From Saprospiraceae bacterium (GTDB lineage Bacteria; Bacteroidota; Bacteroidia; Chitinophagales; Saprospiraceae), in NCBI GenBank assembly GCA_028285545.1, contig JANQPA010000037.1, positions 87,795-151,794 of the forward strand: a stretch of 64,000 bases of DNA, given 5' to 3'. The notes under the pieces were generated by a model. That model ran no database searches and was not told where the DNA came from. It was given only the letters and a program-made list of their open reading frames with translations. This document shows, piece by piece, positions 1 through 8,991 of the stretch (its first letter is position 1; each line of letters begins with the position of its first letter). The translations under genes and the position numbers were made by a program.

Positions 1-53
1 TCCTACTTTTTCTTAAAAGTTAAAATTGGTTGCTAAAATAAGAAGGATAAATA

Positions 54-281
54 TTAATCTCTTCGCAGCAAGCTTTCCTCATAATGACGAATTAATAAGG
101 CTTGTTTTTCTGCAATTTTGTTTAATACTCTTAATTCTTCTTTAAGTTCTCGTTGTGCCTTGTTAGGATTGTCTAGGTAGGGTAGTTGTTTGCGTAATCG
201 ATTGATGTCTAGGATTTTTTGAAGCGTTAAATTAAGTGTGATTTTGGCTCTGATTAACCTACGTTTAATCGATCTCTTCAT
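54..281 (-). CDS. small basic helical protein, unknown function
   Basis: This 75-residue protein is rich in Lys, Arg, Leu and Glu. It has a very basic N-terminal third (residues 1-15) and a long predicted amphipathic helix over about residues 20-70, which suggests a coiled coil or an RNA/DNA-associated peptide. There is no signal peptide, membrane segment or recognised motif. It stands alone, divergent from the regulator gene that begins 540 bp away. I support it as a gene because the composition is coherent and it starts at ATG; no function can be assigned, and a chance ORF is not excluded. Confidence 0.5.
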   Translation of the reverse strand: MKRSIKRRLIRAKITLNLTLQKILDINRLRKQLPYLDNPNKAQRELKEELRVLNKIAEKQALLIRHYEESLLRRD

Positions 282-824
282 TCCCTAATGGGTTTGGTTA
301 ACAAAATTATTGTTGAATATACATAATTATAACGTCATAAACGAAACTTTAGGTCTGTAATTGCCAAAAAAAACCAAATAAAAATGGCTTTTTTTTTGAG
401 GGCAGCATTTTTGTTTTGGTGTATTTGCTACAATAAGTAATTAGTGGTTTTTTGCATTTTTTTCACATTAAAGAAACATTAATTTGTTTGTGCTTAATAC
501 TGAGAGTTAACATTAAATTTACATTATTATATGTAAATATGTTCATACTTTTTTGCTACTAATCAGAACTTCATAAAGAGCTTTGAAATTTTTTTTCTTC
601 TATTTTTTTTTTAACTTAATTTCCCACAATTACATTTAAATAGGTCAAAGGAATAATTCAAAAATTAACATTACGAATTAGATGCGTAATATTAAAATGG
701 GTTTTCCTAATAGTTTGATAGATCCTTTTCTTGAAAATTTGAACTTACTATTTTTTCATCTTTCCTTTTTTCCTGTCAAAAAATAATTAGGCTCCATTAT
801 AATATTCCACTCAAATTTTGCAGA
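282..824. other. intergenic region upstream of the hybrid regulator
   Basis: This 543-bp gap is very AT-rich with many T-tracts and no convincing ORF. It must hold the promoters of the divergent small gene and of the hybrid regulator. I could not fix a Bacteroidota -33/-7 promoter pair or an operator with confidence, and I see no inverted repeat of note. Confidence 0.5.
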
Positions 825-3800
825 ATGAACAAACTAAGCCTTTTCCTGCTCATAACTTTTTTTTGTTATGGATCTAAAATTGCTTATCCACAGCCTAGAA
901 GTATAAGTTTTGAAAAATTGGGTATAAAGGATGGACTCCCGGATGATTGGGTAAGTTCTATCCTACAGGATGAGGATGGATTTATGTGGTTTACCATGCA
1001 GAATGGCTTAGTAAAATATGATGGCTACGAATTTAAAGTCTTTGGGAAAAATTATATTTCTCCTGAAAAAGGAGGATTGAAGTTAGAACATACCCTGGGA
1101 GGAATCATTCATGGGCAGAATGGGAAAATATGGACCGCTGGTGCGGTTGATGGTACTAGAAATGGACTGGCTTCCTATAATCCAAAAACCGAACAATTTA
1201 GAAATTACATTTTTAACCCAAATGATAGTACTACTATTCCTCATAGAGTAATAAACCCAATTTTTGAAGATAGACAAGGAAACCTTTGGTTTTTTAACTC
1301 CGAATTCTTTGCAAGTACAGGGCAATCCTTTCTTTGCCGATTAAATATTCAAACCGAGGCCATTCAAACTTATCCTTTTTCCTATTATCGTCCTCTGTAT
1401 CGGCATGTTCTAAGTTATCGCGAGCGATTGGTCAATCAGTCTAATTTTGATGACACAATTTGGTTTGTTAAGCATAATCCAAATGGTCTTTATAAATGGA
1501 ATAGAGAAAAGGACCGTTTTGAAATAGCTTTAGAAAGCAATTCCTATCCTATCAAAGAACCAGATACATTAAAATGTTTTAACCAATTTCCTAATGGAAA
1601 TTTAGTTTTAGTATTTAATAGAAGTATTCATATTTGGAGTCCTCAAAATGAGCAAATCGAGCAATCCTTTTATCACGAACCCAATAATGAAAATAGCTTA
1701 TCAAAAAACAGGATTGACCATAGTTTTGTGGACCCATATGGGGCTATTTGGGTAGTTCACCTAAACGGTTTTTCTATTATTTATCCAGAATCTGGCAAGG
1801 TGAAAAGATTGGAATTTGGTAAGGGAAACCTAAAATTTAAAAAAGGTTCTATTGAAAATAACCTTTTATTAAATGTGAATATGGATTCTACAGGTATTTG
1901 GTTTAAAAATCGCCCTTCTGTATCCCATACCTATTATGATTTTGCCTCGGGATCTTTCCATTTTTTTGACCAAAGCTTTAATACTGATAGAGAAAAGATT
2001 ATAGGACAGAATCCACTCAAAGCATTTATTAAAGACCACTCCGGTATACTTTGGATGGAATTTAGGCCTTATTTATATAAACAGTCACCTCGTTTAGAAG
2101 GTGGAGAAATATTTGACACCATTCAGTCTGGATTACCTTCTTACCTTTTTACTTGCTTGATGGAGGATAGTAAGCAACGATTATGGGTAGGTACAGACAA
2201 GGGCTTATGTTATTTCAACCCCACTGCTAGAGGATTTATCAGACATCCATCTTTATCTTTATTGGATGATATTCCAGTTAGAAAGGTCATCGAAGATAAG
2301 AACGGGCAATTTTGGATTGGTACCTCAAAGGGATTATTTCTTTGGAATGAAGCACAGACCTCCTTGACCTCAATCAAGTTACCCTCCAAAAAAGAAGATA
2401 TAATTGTCCAAATAATCGAAGATAGTAAAGGAAGTATTTGGGTATCAACGGTAGGGGGAGATTTATATGAGTTAGAATCCCAAACCAAAAAAATCATAAA
2501 TCATTTCTCAACAGGAATTTTTCAAATTAGATGCATTCTGGAGCATTCTTCTGGTGATATATGGGCAGGTGGATATGGGAATTTTCAGGCTGGTTTATTT
2601 AGAATAGATATCACAGATAGAAAGCTAAATTCCTATTTATTCGAGAAAAAGGACTCCGTGTTCCATGATAATGATCTAACAATGATTAGAGAAGATTCTA
2701 AAGGAAGAATTTGGATTGGAAGGAATAGCGGAGGCTTAATTAGATATGACCAGAAGTCGGATCAATTCATACATTTTAATACTGACCATCCGTTATTTTA
2801 TAATAGTATTTACTCTTTTCAGGAGGATAAGTTGGGCCAACTTTGGGTGGGTACATTTGCTTCAAAAGGATTTATTTCATTAAATCCTGAATCGGGGATA
2901 GGTCATGTTGTGGGTGAAAAAAAAGGCTTACTTCAAAATACTTTAGAGAATGGTGTCTTTAATCATGGGCAAATAATTTTTTATAAAGATCGATTATGGT
3001 TACCCACCGCCAGGGGCTTATCTATATTAAATACACTAGATAAAAGTATTACAAATTACCAACATTTTAGATTCGAAGCGAATCGATCACCCTGGAAAAT
3101 CCAATACCTGCAAACAAAAGATAATAACATTTGGGTAGGAACTAAAAATGGTCTATACCGCCTATTTCCTGATAAATATTTAGAAGTAAATTCTTATCCC
3201 CCTAAAGTTCATATTAGCTCTCTCACAATAAACGACAAAGTCTATTCGACTCCTGATGGTGAGATATTTAAAAAAAGTGTAGCACGCACAGATGAAATAA
3301 AACTTCCTTATTGGCAGAAGAACTTCATTTTCCATTTTACTGCCTTACACTTCCTTGATCCTAATGGCAATAAATATTCCTGGAAACTGGATAATTATGA
3401 TGAAAATTGGACCCCTCCTTCAACGGATAGAAAAGCTATCTACACAAATCTGAATCCTGGAACTTATACATTTAGAGTAAAAGCCTCTAATGCTGATGGG
3501 ATTTGGAATGAAGTGGGAACTGCTATCAAAATTGTGATTCATCCTCCCTGGTGGCAAACAAGCTGGGCCTATATCGCTTACCTGTTAATTGTTCTTGGCA
3601 TGGGATATTTACTATATCAGTTTTTGCTGAATCGCCGACTAGAAAAGGAAGAAGCTATTCGCCTTCGAGAACTAGATGATGTGAAAAACCGATTATATAC
3701 TAACATTACCCACGAATTCCGAACTCCCCTGACTATTATCATGGGAATGGCAGATAAAATCAAAGACAACCCCAAAAACTGGTTTAGTGAAGGGATTCTG

Positions 3801-5213
3801 ATGATCAAAAGAAATAGTCATCAACTGTTGAATCTAATTAATCAATTGCTCGACCTTCGCAAACTGCAATCAGGAAGGCTTACACTTCAGCCAATTCAAT
3901 CGAATATTATTTCCTATTTAAAGTATCATTTGGAAGCTTTTCATTCCTACGCTCAAGCAAGAGATATCAGGCTCCATTTTATATGTGAAGAAGAAGAAAT
4001 CCTAATGGATTTTTCTCCCAAAGAGGTTCAGCACATTATGAATAACCTTATATCCAATGCCATAAAATACAATAAAGAAGAAGGGGATGTATACTTAAAA
4101 GTAAATTGCAATAAAGACCAGTTGAGGATTCGTGTAGAGGACACAGGGATAGGAATACCCGAAGAACAGATCCCCTTTATCTTTGACCGTTTTTACCAGG
4201 CTGATTCCGAAGAGCATCGAAAGATTGGAAAGGCAGGAGTAGGAACTGGAGTTGGTCTGGCTCTTAGTAAGGAACTGGTTAAAATAATGAAGGGTGAAAT
4301 ATCTGTGAGCAGTAAAATAGGAATAGGTACGGTCTTTGAAATTCTACTGCCCATTGAGCAATCAAAAGAATTGGTTTCGACTTCAGAATTAGGAGTAAAA
4401 GCCCATTATTCTAAATTATCTTCTTCCCCCGTCGTTTTGGTAGAAAAAATAAATAACCTGGCTTCTAGTCCTCAAATATTAATTGTTGAAGATAATCCTG
4501 ATGTGATGTTCTATCTTGAATCTTGTTTGCATGGCAATTACCAGTTGAACACGGCTAAAAATGGAGAAGAGGGCATAACAAAAGCTCTTGAGCAAATACC
4601 TGATCTTATCATTAGTGATGTAATGATGCCAATAAAAAATGGGTATGAATTATGTGCCACCCTAAAACAAGACATGCGCACCAGCCATATCCCAATCATA
4701 TTGCTGACTGCTAAAGGAGATCTGGATTCAAAGCTAGAAGGCCTGGAACAAGGTGCAGATGCCTATCTGGCAAAGCCCTTTGAAGAAAAAGAATTGCTCA
4801 CAAGGATTGATCAGATGATCAAATTGAGAAAAAAACTGCAGGAAAAATATGGTGGCCCCCTCAGTCAATTGGGGAAACCAGGAAATAACACCGAAAAACA
4901 ATTTCTTCAACGTATTCAGGAGACCATACTTGCTAATGTTGAAGATGAAAACTTTGGTATCACTCAATTGTGTAAGGCATTACACCTCAGTCGTACACAA
5001 GTCCATCGCAAATTGAAAACACTAACTGGAAAATCCACCTCTCATGTGATCAGGGAAATTCGATTGCAAAAGGCAAAAGAGCTTTTACAAACTACGGATC
5101 TGAATATCTCTCAGGTTGCCTATGAGGTCGGGTTTTCTAAACCAGGATATTTCACAGAAGTATTTGTTGAAACTTTTGGACAAACCCCAAGTGAGTATAA
5201 AGCCATGATTTAA
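825..5213 (+). CDS. hybrid two-component system regulator (HTCS: propeller sensor, histidine kinase, receiver, AraC output)
   Basis: This is a one-protein signalling system of 1462 residues. A signal peptide (about 1-23) is followed by a large periplasmic sensor made of repeated ligand_reg_prop blades (about 26-770, recurring W-G/T-x-x-G-L motifs), a Y_Y_Y domain (about 835-900) and a transmembrane segment (about 912-935). The cytoplasmic part has a HisKA domain with phospho-acceptor His963 in an HEFRTPL motif, an HATPase_c domain with N-box (NNLISNA, about 1071) and G1 box (DTGIGIP, about 1105), a receiver with Asp1265 in SDVMMP, and a C-terminal AraC helix-turn-helix (about 1370-1462). The order and length are typical of Bacteroidota HTCS, which usually sense glycans and switch on neighbouring utilisation genes. 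No SusC/SusD pair or glycoside hydrolase is nearby; the next genes on the same strand are two retropepsin-like proteins, which may be its targets (inference). Confidence 0.95.
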   Translation: MNKLSLFLLITFFCYGSKIAYPQPRSISFEKLGIKDGLPDDWVSSILQDEDGFMWFTMQNGLVKYDGYEFKVFGKNYISPEKGGLKLEHTLGGIIHGQNGKIWTAGAVDGTRNGLASYNPKTEQFRNYIFNPNDSTTIPHRVINPIFEDRQGNLWFFNSEFFASTGQSFLCRLNIQTEAIQTYPFSYYRPLYRHVLSYRERLVNQSNFDDTIWFVKHNPNGLYKWNREKDRFEIALESNSYPIKEPDTLKCFNQFPNGNLVLVFNRSIHIWSPQNEQIEQSFYHEPNNENSLSKNRIDHSFVDPYGAIWVVHLNGFSIIYPESGKVKRLEFGKGNLKFKKGSIENNLLLNVNMDSTGIWFKNRPSVSHTYYDFASGSFHFFDQSFNTDREKIIGQNPLKAFIKDHSGILWMEFRPYLYKQSPRLEGGEIFDTIQSGLPSYLFTCLMEDSKQRLWVGTDKGLCYFNPTARGFIRHPSLSLLDDIPVRKVIEDKNGQFWIGTSKGLFLWNEAQTSLTSIKLPSKKEDIIVQIIEDSKGSIWVSTVGGDLYELESQTKKIINHFSTGIFQIRCILEHSSGDIWAGGYGNFQAGLFRIDITDRKLNSYLFEKKDSVFHDNDLTMIREDSKGRIWIGRNSGGLIRYDQKSDQFIHFNTDHPLFYNSIYSFQEDKLGQLWVGTFASKGFISLNPESGIGHVVGEKKGLLQNTLENGVFNHGQIIFYKDRLWLPTARGLSILNTLDKSITNYQHFRFEANRSPWKIQYLQTKDNNIWVGTKNGLYRLFPDKYLEVNSYPPKVHISSLTINDKVYSTPDGEIFKKSVARTDEIKLPYWQKNFIFHFTALHFLDPNGNKYSWKLDNYDENWTPPSTDRKAIYTNLNPGTYTFRVKASNADGIWNEVGTAIKIVIHPPWWQTSWAYIAYLLIVLGMGYLLYQFLLNRRLEKEEAIRLRELDDVKNRLYTNITHEFRTPLTIIMGMADKIKDNPKNWFSEGILMIKRNSHQLLNLINQLLDLRKLQSGRLTLQPIQSNIISYLKYHLEAFHSYAQARDIRLHFICEEEEILMDFSPKEVQHIMNNLISNAIKYNKEEGDVYLKVNCNKDQLRIRVEDTGIGIPEEQIPFIFDRFYQADSEEHRKIGKAGVGTGVGLALSKELVKIMKGEISVSSKIGIGTVFEILLPIEQSKELVSTSELGVKAHYSKLSSSPVVLVEKINNLASSPQILIVEDNPDVMFYLESCLHGNYQLNTAKNGEEGITKALEQIPDLIISDVMMPIKNGYELCATLKQDMRTSHIPIILLTAKGDLDSKLEGLEQGADAYLAKPFEEKELLTRIDQMIKLRKKLQEKYGGPLSQLGKPGNNTEKQFLQRIQETILANVEDENFGITQLCKALHLSRTQVHRKLKTLTGKSTSHVIREIRLQKAKELLQTTDLNISQVAYEVGFSKPGYFTEVFVETFGQTPSEYKAMI

Positions 5214-5437
5214 AAACTTCTCTAAGCTTAATCTCATTGGCCTGATAAGCCTTTCAGGTTAATTTTTGATTTTTATTAAATGGAACACCTAAGTGATTGA
5301 TAACTAGATGTGTACACTTGTTTTAGATTTATTGGTGCAACAATAGTGGCATTCCTTTTTTTTGATTTCCAACAATAGTAGAAATACTTGGAACATCTCT
5401 GGAATTCTTACGCTCTCATTCCAAACAATTTTGCTTC

Positions 5438-5453
5438 AGACCAAAAATGGTCT
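5438..5453 (+). promoter_or_regulatory. inverted repeat AGACC-N6-GGTCT upstream of first retropepsin-like gene
   Basis: AGACC and GGTCT arms are separated by six bases and end 31 bp before the chosen ATG at 5485. The arms are preceded by CAATTTTG at 5426-5433, which resembles the Bacteroidota -7 element TAnnTTTG. The same arrangement recurs at 6513-6534 before the paralogous gene. It could be an operator just downstream of a -7 box or an RNA hairpin in the leader; function is inferred only from recurrence. Confidence 0.4.
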
Positions 5454-5484
5454 CTCAGATTACTTCATTTTAAATCTGTTCCAA

Positions 5485-6414
5485 ATGAGAAGCAAGATTG
5501 TTTTTATTACCTTTTTTATCCTTTTGGGTTTATTCAATAATTTAGGTGCCAATAACAAAAAAATCATTAATCTACCCTTTGTAAAAGTTGGAAATTTGAT
5601 CCTGGTAGAAGCGGAAGTACATGGTATTAAGGGACAATTTGTATTAGATACTGGGACGCCGACGCTGTGGTTAAATTCTATATACTTTGAAGAAACTGCT
5701 GGAATTGTTTTTACAGATAAAGTAGCCTCTATTAATGGTAAAACTCATCAGGTATCTATCCTCATTACTTCTTTAAAAATGCATGGCTTAAAAAAAGGAG
5801 TGGATGCACTTATTGTTGATTTATCTCATATTGAAAATAATAAGGGGCTAAAAATTATGGGTCTCATCGGGCAGTCTATTTTTAAAAACTATGAAGTTCT
5901 TTTTGACTTACCTAATTATACTATCCAATTGGTTCCTGTTGATAGAAGAGGTAATCGTCTAGTTGAGGTAGCTATGGTATACAATAATGAAATTCCTTTT
6001 GAAATGAAGGGACATCTACCCATTTTTCCGGTTGAAATTAATGGACAATCGCTGCTTTTCGGTTTTGATTCAGGAGCGGAATGTAATGTGATAAATTCTG
6101 GGTTTGCTAAGAAACTCTCTGCAAATTCAACCTGGAGCAGAACAGCAACTGTATCGACAGGGTGGGAAACAAAACAAGTAATGGCCTATAGAATTCCAGG
6201 GTTAAAAATTGACTTCTTGGATTTTAAGCCAATGCTTACAGTATTTTCTCCACTGCAAATTATTAATGATAAGGTACCGGGAAAAGATATGGATGGACTG
6301 ATAGGAATGGAATTATTAATTCAGCAAAAAATATCTGTCAATTTTAGAAAAAAGGTTCTGTATATCTGGAGTGATAAAAAAGAAAATCCTCAAGTTTTAG
6401 CTGTCAAAAAGTAG
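5485..6414 (+). CDS. secreted retropepsin-like aspartyl protease family protein
   Basis: This 309-residue protein carries a signal peptide (about 1-22) and two half-domains of the retropepsin-like fold: the first has D55-T-G, the second D195-S-G, so one chain supplies both catalytic aspartates. It ends without a membrane anchor or sorting domain and is probably periplasmic or exported. An in-frame TTG at 5362 would add 41 residues ahead of the signal peptide; I chose ATG at 5485 because the hydrophobic signal follows it directly. It is a close paralogue of the gene at 6738-7679, with the DTG and DSG motifs at identical positions. Substrate unknown. The pair lies downstream of the hybrid regulator on the same strand. 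Confidence 0.85.
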   Translation: MRSKIVFITFFILLGLFNNLGANNKKIINLPFVKVGNLILVEAEVHGIKGQFVLDTGTPTLWLNSIYFEETAGIVFTDKVASINGKTHQVSILITSLKMHGLKKGVDALIVDLSHIENNKGLKIMGLIGQSIFKNYEVLFDLPNYTIQLVPVDRRGNRLVEVAMVYNNEIPFEMKGHLPIFPVEINGQSLLFGFDSGAECNVINSGFAKKLSANSTWSRTATVSTGWETKQVMAYRIPGLKIDFLDFKPMLTVFSPLQIINDKVPGKDMDGLIGMELLIQQKISVNFRKKVLYIWSDKKENPQVLAVKK

Positions 6415-6737
6415 AAATCCATCCAATTCCAAGCCTTAAATCTCAAATTTGAAACATTAATGGCAAAAAATGTAACAATACCCGAAATTCTCGATCTCCA
6501 AATTAAGCAATTTTGAGCCAGACCCTTTTGGTCTATTAAATGTAATTCTGTAAACACCTAATTCCCTTTTTCTAAAAGTTAAAATCTATTTAAAAGATGA
6601 AACACTAAATCACGATCTTCAAAAATTAGCCTATCTTCTATGGACTAATTTTTTTGAAACACTAAAAGGTTCTACAATTAGCAGACGAATTTGTAGGATT
6701 CCACGCACCCGATTTTTAACCATAAACCTAAACCCAC
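6415..6737. other. intergenic region between the two retropepsin-like genes
   Basis: This 323-bp AT-rich gap holds no ORF worth calling. Its main content is the recurrent CAATTTTG / AGACC-N5-GGTCT motif at 6513-6534, so the second paralogue probably has its own promoter rather than only readthrough from the first. Confidence 0.5.
6520..6534 (+). promoter_or_regulatory. inverted repeat AGACC-N5-GGTCT, second copy
   Basis: The same five-base arms as at 5438-5453, here with a five-base spacer and again preceded by CAATTTTG then three bases and a C. It lies about 203 bp before the ATG of the second retropepsin-like gene, against 31 bp for the first copy, so a long leader or a separate start site would be needed. 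Confidence 0.4.
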
Positions 6738-7679
6738 ATGAAAACCCTTGGATATTTACTTGCCGTAATATTTATTACTGTAGCCTTTAATTCTCTTGCC
6801 TCTAAACCAGATTCTATAATTACGCTTCCTTACGCTAAATTTGGTAACCTTATATTATTAGAAGCTGAAGTGCATGGCAAAAAAGGGAACTATATTTTGG
6901 ATACTGGAATACCTGGAGTCTATCTGAATGCTAAATATTTTGGAAATGATTCACGTGTTTATCCCTCCAATATAGTGCTTGGAATCAATGGTAAAGCCAG
7001 AGAAGTTGGAATCCTTCCTACCGATTTAAAATTGAATGGCATAAAAAAGGGGATAGAAGCCCTTGTAGTAGATTTAAGTCATATTGAAAAGAATAAAGGC
7101 TTAGAAATTTTAGGTCAGATTGGTCAATCAATTTTTAAAAAATATGAACTGTTATTCGATTTGCCGAATTCTAAAATCCAATTGATTCCCTTGGACAGGA
7201 AAGGGAACCGAAAAATTTCAGTGGGTAATTCTCACGCCTACCAGGTATCCTTTAAAAAGAAGGGACATTTACCATTGATATTAGTAGAGGTCAAGGGCCT
7301 GGAATTATTTCTGGGCCTGGATTCAGGAGCAGAATGTAATGTTATTGATCCTCGTTATTTAGAGCATATTGTAGTTAAATCTCAATGGAAAAAGTCGGCC
7401 AATCTTTCTTCTGGCTGGCAGACCCAAAAAACTGTAGCCTATCGTGTGGAAAAAATGAAAATTGGAGAAAAAATCTGCCGACCCATGTTAACAGTTTTCT
7501 CATCTACCAAGGAATTAAATGATAAACTTTATGGCCCTGATATGGATGGCATTATCGGGGTGGAGTTATTATATCAAGTAAAAGTTTCCATAAATTTTAA
7601 GAAAAAAATACTGTGTTTTTGGGAAGAAAAAGAGCAACTGGAAAAGCCAAAAATCAATGGCCCAGCAAAAAAATCCTGA
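6738..7679 (+). CDS. secreted retropepsin-like aspartyl protease family protein, paralogue
   Basis: This 313-residue protein has a signal peptide (about 1-22) and two retropepsin-like halves with D55-T-G and D195-S-G, the same positions as in the gene at 5485-6414. The two proteins align end to end, including conserved blocks such as VDLSHIE (about 111-117) and GQSIFK (about 129-134), so they arose by tandem duplication. The C-terminus is Lys-rich. Both catalytic motifs are intact, so proteolytic activity is plausible, but many Bacteroidota members of this family have no known substrate. Confidence 0.85.
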   Translation: MKTLGYLLAVIFITVAFNSLASKPDSIITLPYAKFGNLILLEAEVHGKKGNYILDTGIPGVYLNAKYFGNDSRVYPSNIVLGINGKAREVGILPTDLKLNGIKKGIEALVVDLSHIEKNKGLEILGQIGQSIFKKYELLFDLPNSKIQLIPLDRKGNRKISVGNSHAYQVSFKKKGHLPLILVEVKGLELFLGLDSGAECNVIDPRYLEHIVVKSQWKKSANLSSGWQTQKTVAYRVEKMKIGEKICRPMLTVFSSTKELNDKLYGPDMDGIIGVELLYQVKVSINFKKKILCFWEEKEQLEKPKINGPAKKS

Positions 7680-7703
7680 ATATTGTAAGAGGCCCCCAAT
7701 CCA

Positions 7704-7752
7704 GCAAACTTACAAACCTAATAACTTGCAAACTTGAGAACTTGCAAACTTT
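7704..7752. repeat. low-complexity AACTTGCAAACTTG-type repeat
   Basis: Degenerate direct repeats of the words CAAACTT and AACTTG fill the gap between two convergent genes. A similar word set (AACTTGAACAC, AGTTAACAAG) occurs at 60583-60645. It may serve as a loosely structured bidirectional terminator; no clean long stem is visible. Confidence 0.45.
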
Positions 7753-8449
7753 AATGACACATCGGCACCTCACTCATCTCCTTTAAAAATCTCAATTCTG
7801 AGGGGATATAAAAATTGAGGCCTCGCATGATTAATAAAAAGGCAATGGCCAATAGAACAACCGGTACCAGTTTTCGGACTTTATTTCTCCAGCTTATCCC
7901 GATAAACTGCCCTGCCAGTGAAGTTGCAAGCATTAAAGGGAGGGTTCCTAGTCCAAAGCTAGCCATATATATTGCTCCTTCGGCAATAGTATGTGTAGTA
8001 AGAGCCCCCACAACAGCCATATATACCAGGCCACAAGGAAGTAAGCCGTTTAGCATCCCTACCAGAAAAAGACTCTGAATACCTGATTGCTGAAGAAGAA
8101 GTCCCAATTGTTTTTTTACCCATAGGTTTAGTCTTCTCATAAAGGGGATATTCAGAATTCGGGCCTCCATGTTCCAGGAAAATAAGGCAATAAAAACCAA
8201 TAATATACCTAGTCCTAATGAGATATAAGTTTGAACGCCGGCTAGCAGTAAACCCATTCCAAATAAACCTAAAAGAGTGCCCAAGAGGGTATAGGTCAAT
8301 ATTCTTCCACTATGATAAACCAGCATTTTAGCAAGAATCTGCCATCTGTAAGAACTTTGGTAGGGTAGGGCAAGGGCAATAGGACCACACATGCCTACAC
8401 AGTGTAAACTTCCTACTAATCCTAACATGAACGCGGTCCACCAAACCAT
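7751..8449 (-). CDS. SafE/DsbD_2-like membrane protein of the cbb3 cluster
   Basis: This polytopic inner-membrane protein of 232 residues has about six hydrophobic helices and the characteristic N-terminal motif GSLHCVGMCGP (about 13-23) with paired cysteines, typical of the sulfite exporter TauE/SafE-like (DsbD_2) proteins that sit at the end of ccoGHIS clusters in Bacteroidota. It is the last gene of the minus-strand oxidase cluster, 45 bp after ccoH. In this setting it probably helps copper or thiol handling during cbb3 assembly (inference from family context); the substrate is not shown by the sequence. Confidence 0.85.
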   Translation of the reverse strand: MVWWTAFMLGLVGSLHCVGMCGPIALALPYQSSYRWQILAKMLVYHSGRILTYTLLGTLLGLFGMGLLLAGVQTYISLGLGILLVFIALFSWNMEARILNIPFMRRLNLWVKKQLGLLLQQSGIQSLFLVGMLNGLLPCGLVYMAVVGALTTHTIAEGAIYMASFGLGTLPLMLATSLAGQFIGISWRNKVRKLVPVVLLAIAFLLIMRGLNFYIPSELRFLKEMSEVPMCH

Positions 8450-8469
8450 AAATAAAGCCTTTTATTTTT

Positions 8470-8486
8470 CGTGGGCTCTGCCCACG
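8470..8486. terminator. GC hairpin between ccoH and the SafE-like gene
   Basis: A CGTGGGC / GCCCACG stem of seven pairs with a three-base loop sits in an AT-rich gap. On the minus strand it is not followed by a U-tract, so it is a poor intrinsic terminator for the cco direction; it may be an mRNA-stabilising or processing hairpin. Confidence 0.4.
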
Positions 8487-8494
8487 GAAAATAA

Positions 8495-8935
8495 TTAAAT
8501 AATTATTGCTTCTTCTTTATAAAAGGTCTTTCCACCTGCTTCAAAATCAACCTTAACCTTCCAAAGTCCCTTTTTTAAACCTTCCACTGGAATTACCTGC
8601 TCATCAGAACCACTTGTATTTATGGAGAGCTTAAAATCCTGCTCACTATCTGAAGGGCAGAAAAAATGAATATTTCCCTTTACCTGTGCCAACTCATCTG
8701 GAAAATTTAATACTACATAATCCCCATTTTTTTGTTTGGTGATTTTTAAATCCTCCTTGAGGCTTTGCATATTTACCAACTTATCAAAGTGCTTTTGATA
8801 ATTGATGTCATCGGCATAGTACTGCTCTGACACCAGACTATTATCATAATATGTAGATTTGATAACCTGGTACACTAATGCAATCACGAATATGGAATAA
8901 AAAATAGCAATCCCAGTTCCCCAATTAATTTTCAT
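8495..8935 (-). CDS. ccoH: FixH/CcoH family cbb3 oxidase assembly protein
   Basis: This 146-residue protein has one N-terminal membrane helix (about 7-27) and a periplasmic beta-rich domain, matching FixH. The segment with SxYYDNSLVSEQYYADDINYQ-like spacing (about 27-47) is the family's conserved start of the periplasmic part. CcoH is needed for assembly or stability of the cbb3 oxidase in other bacteria. It lies 56 bp downstream of ccoG on the minus strand, in the normal order ccoG-ccoH. Confidence 0.88.
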   Translation of the reverse strand: MKINWGTGIAIFYSIFVIALVYQVIKSTYYDNSLVSEQYYADDINYQKHFDKLVNMQSLKEDLKITKQKNGDYVVLNFPDELAQVKGNIHFFCPSDSEQDFKLSINTSGSDEQVIPVEGLKKGLWKVKVDFEAGGKTFYKEEAIII

Positions 8936-8991
8936 AACAATTTTTTTAATAAGAATAATATTTCCCTCTTTCCCCTCTAACTATCTCCTGC

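Noticed and set aside
825..5213. Polysaccharide utilisation locus
   Set aside because: The hybrid regulator is typical of such loci, but no SusC/SusD or glycoside hydrolase gene is in the window near it.
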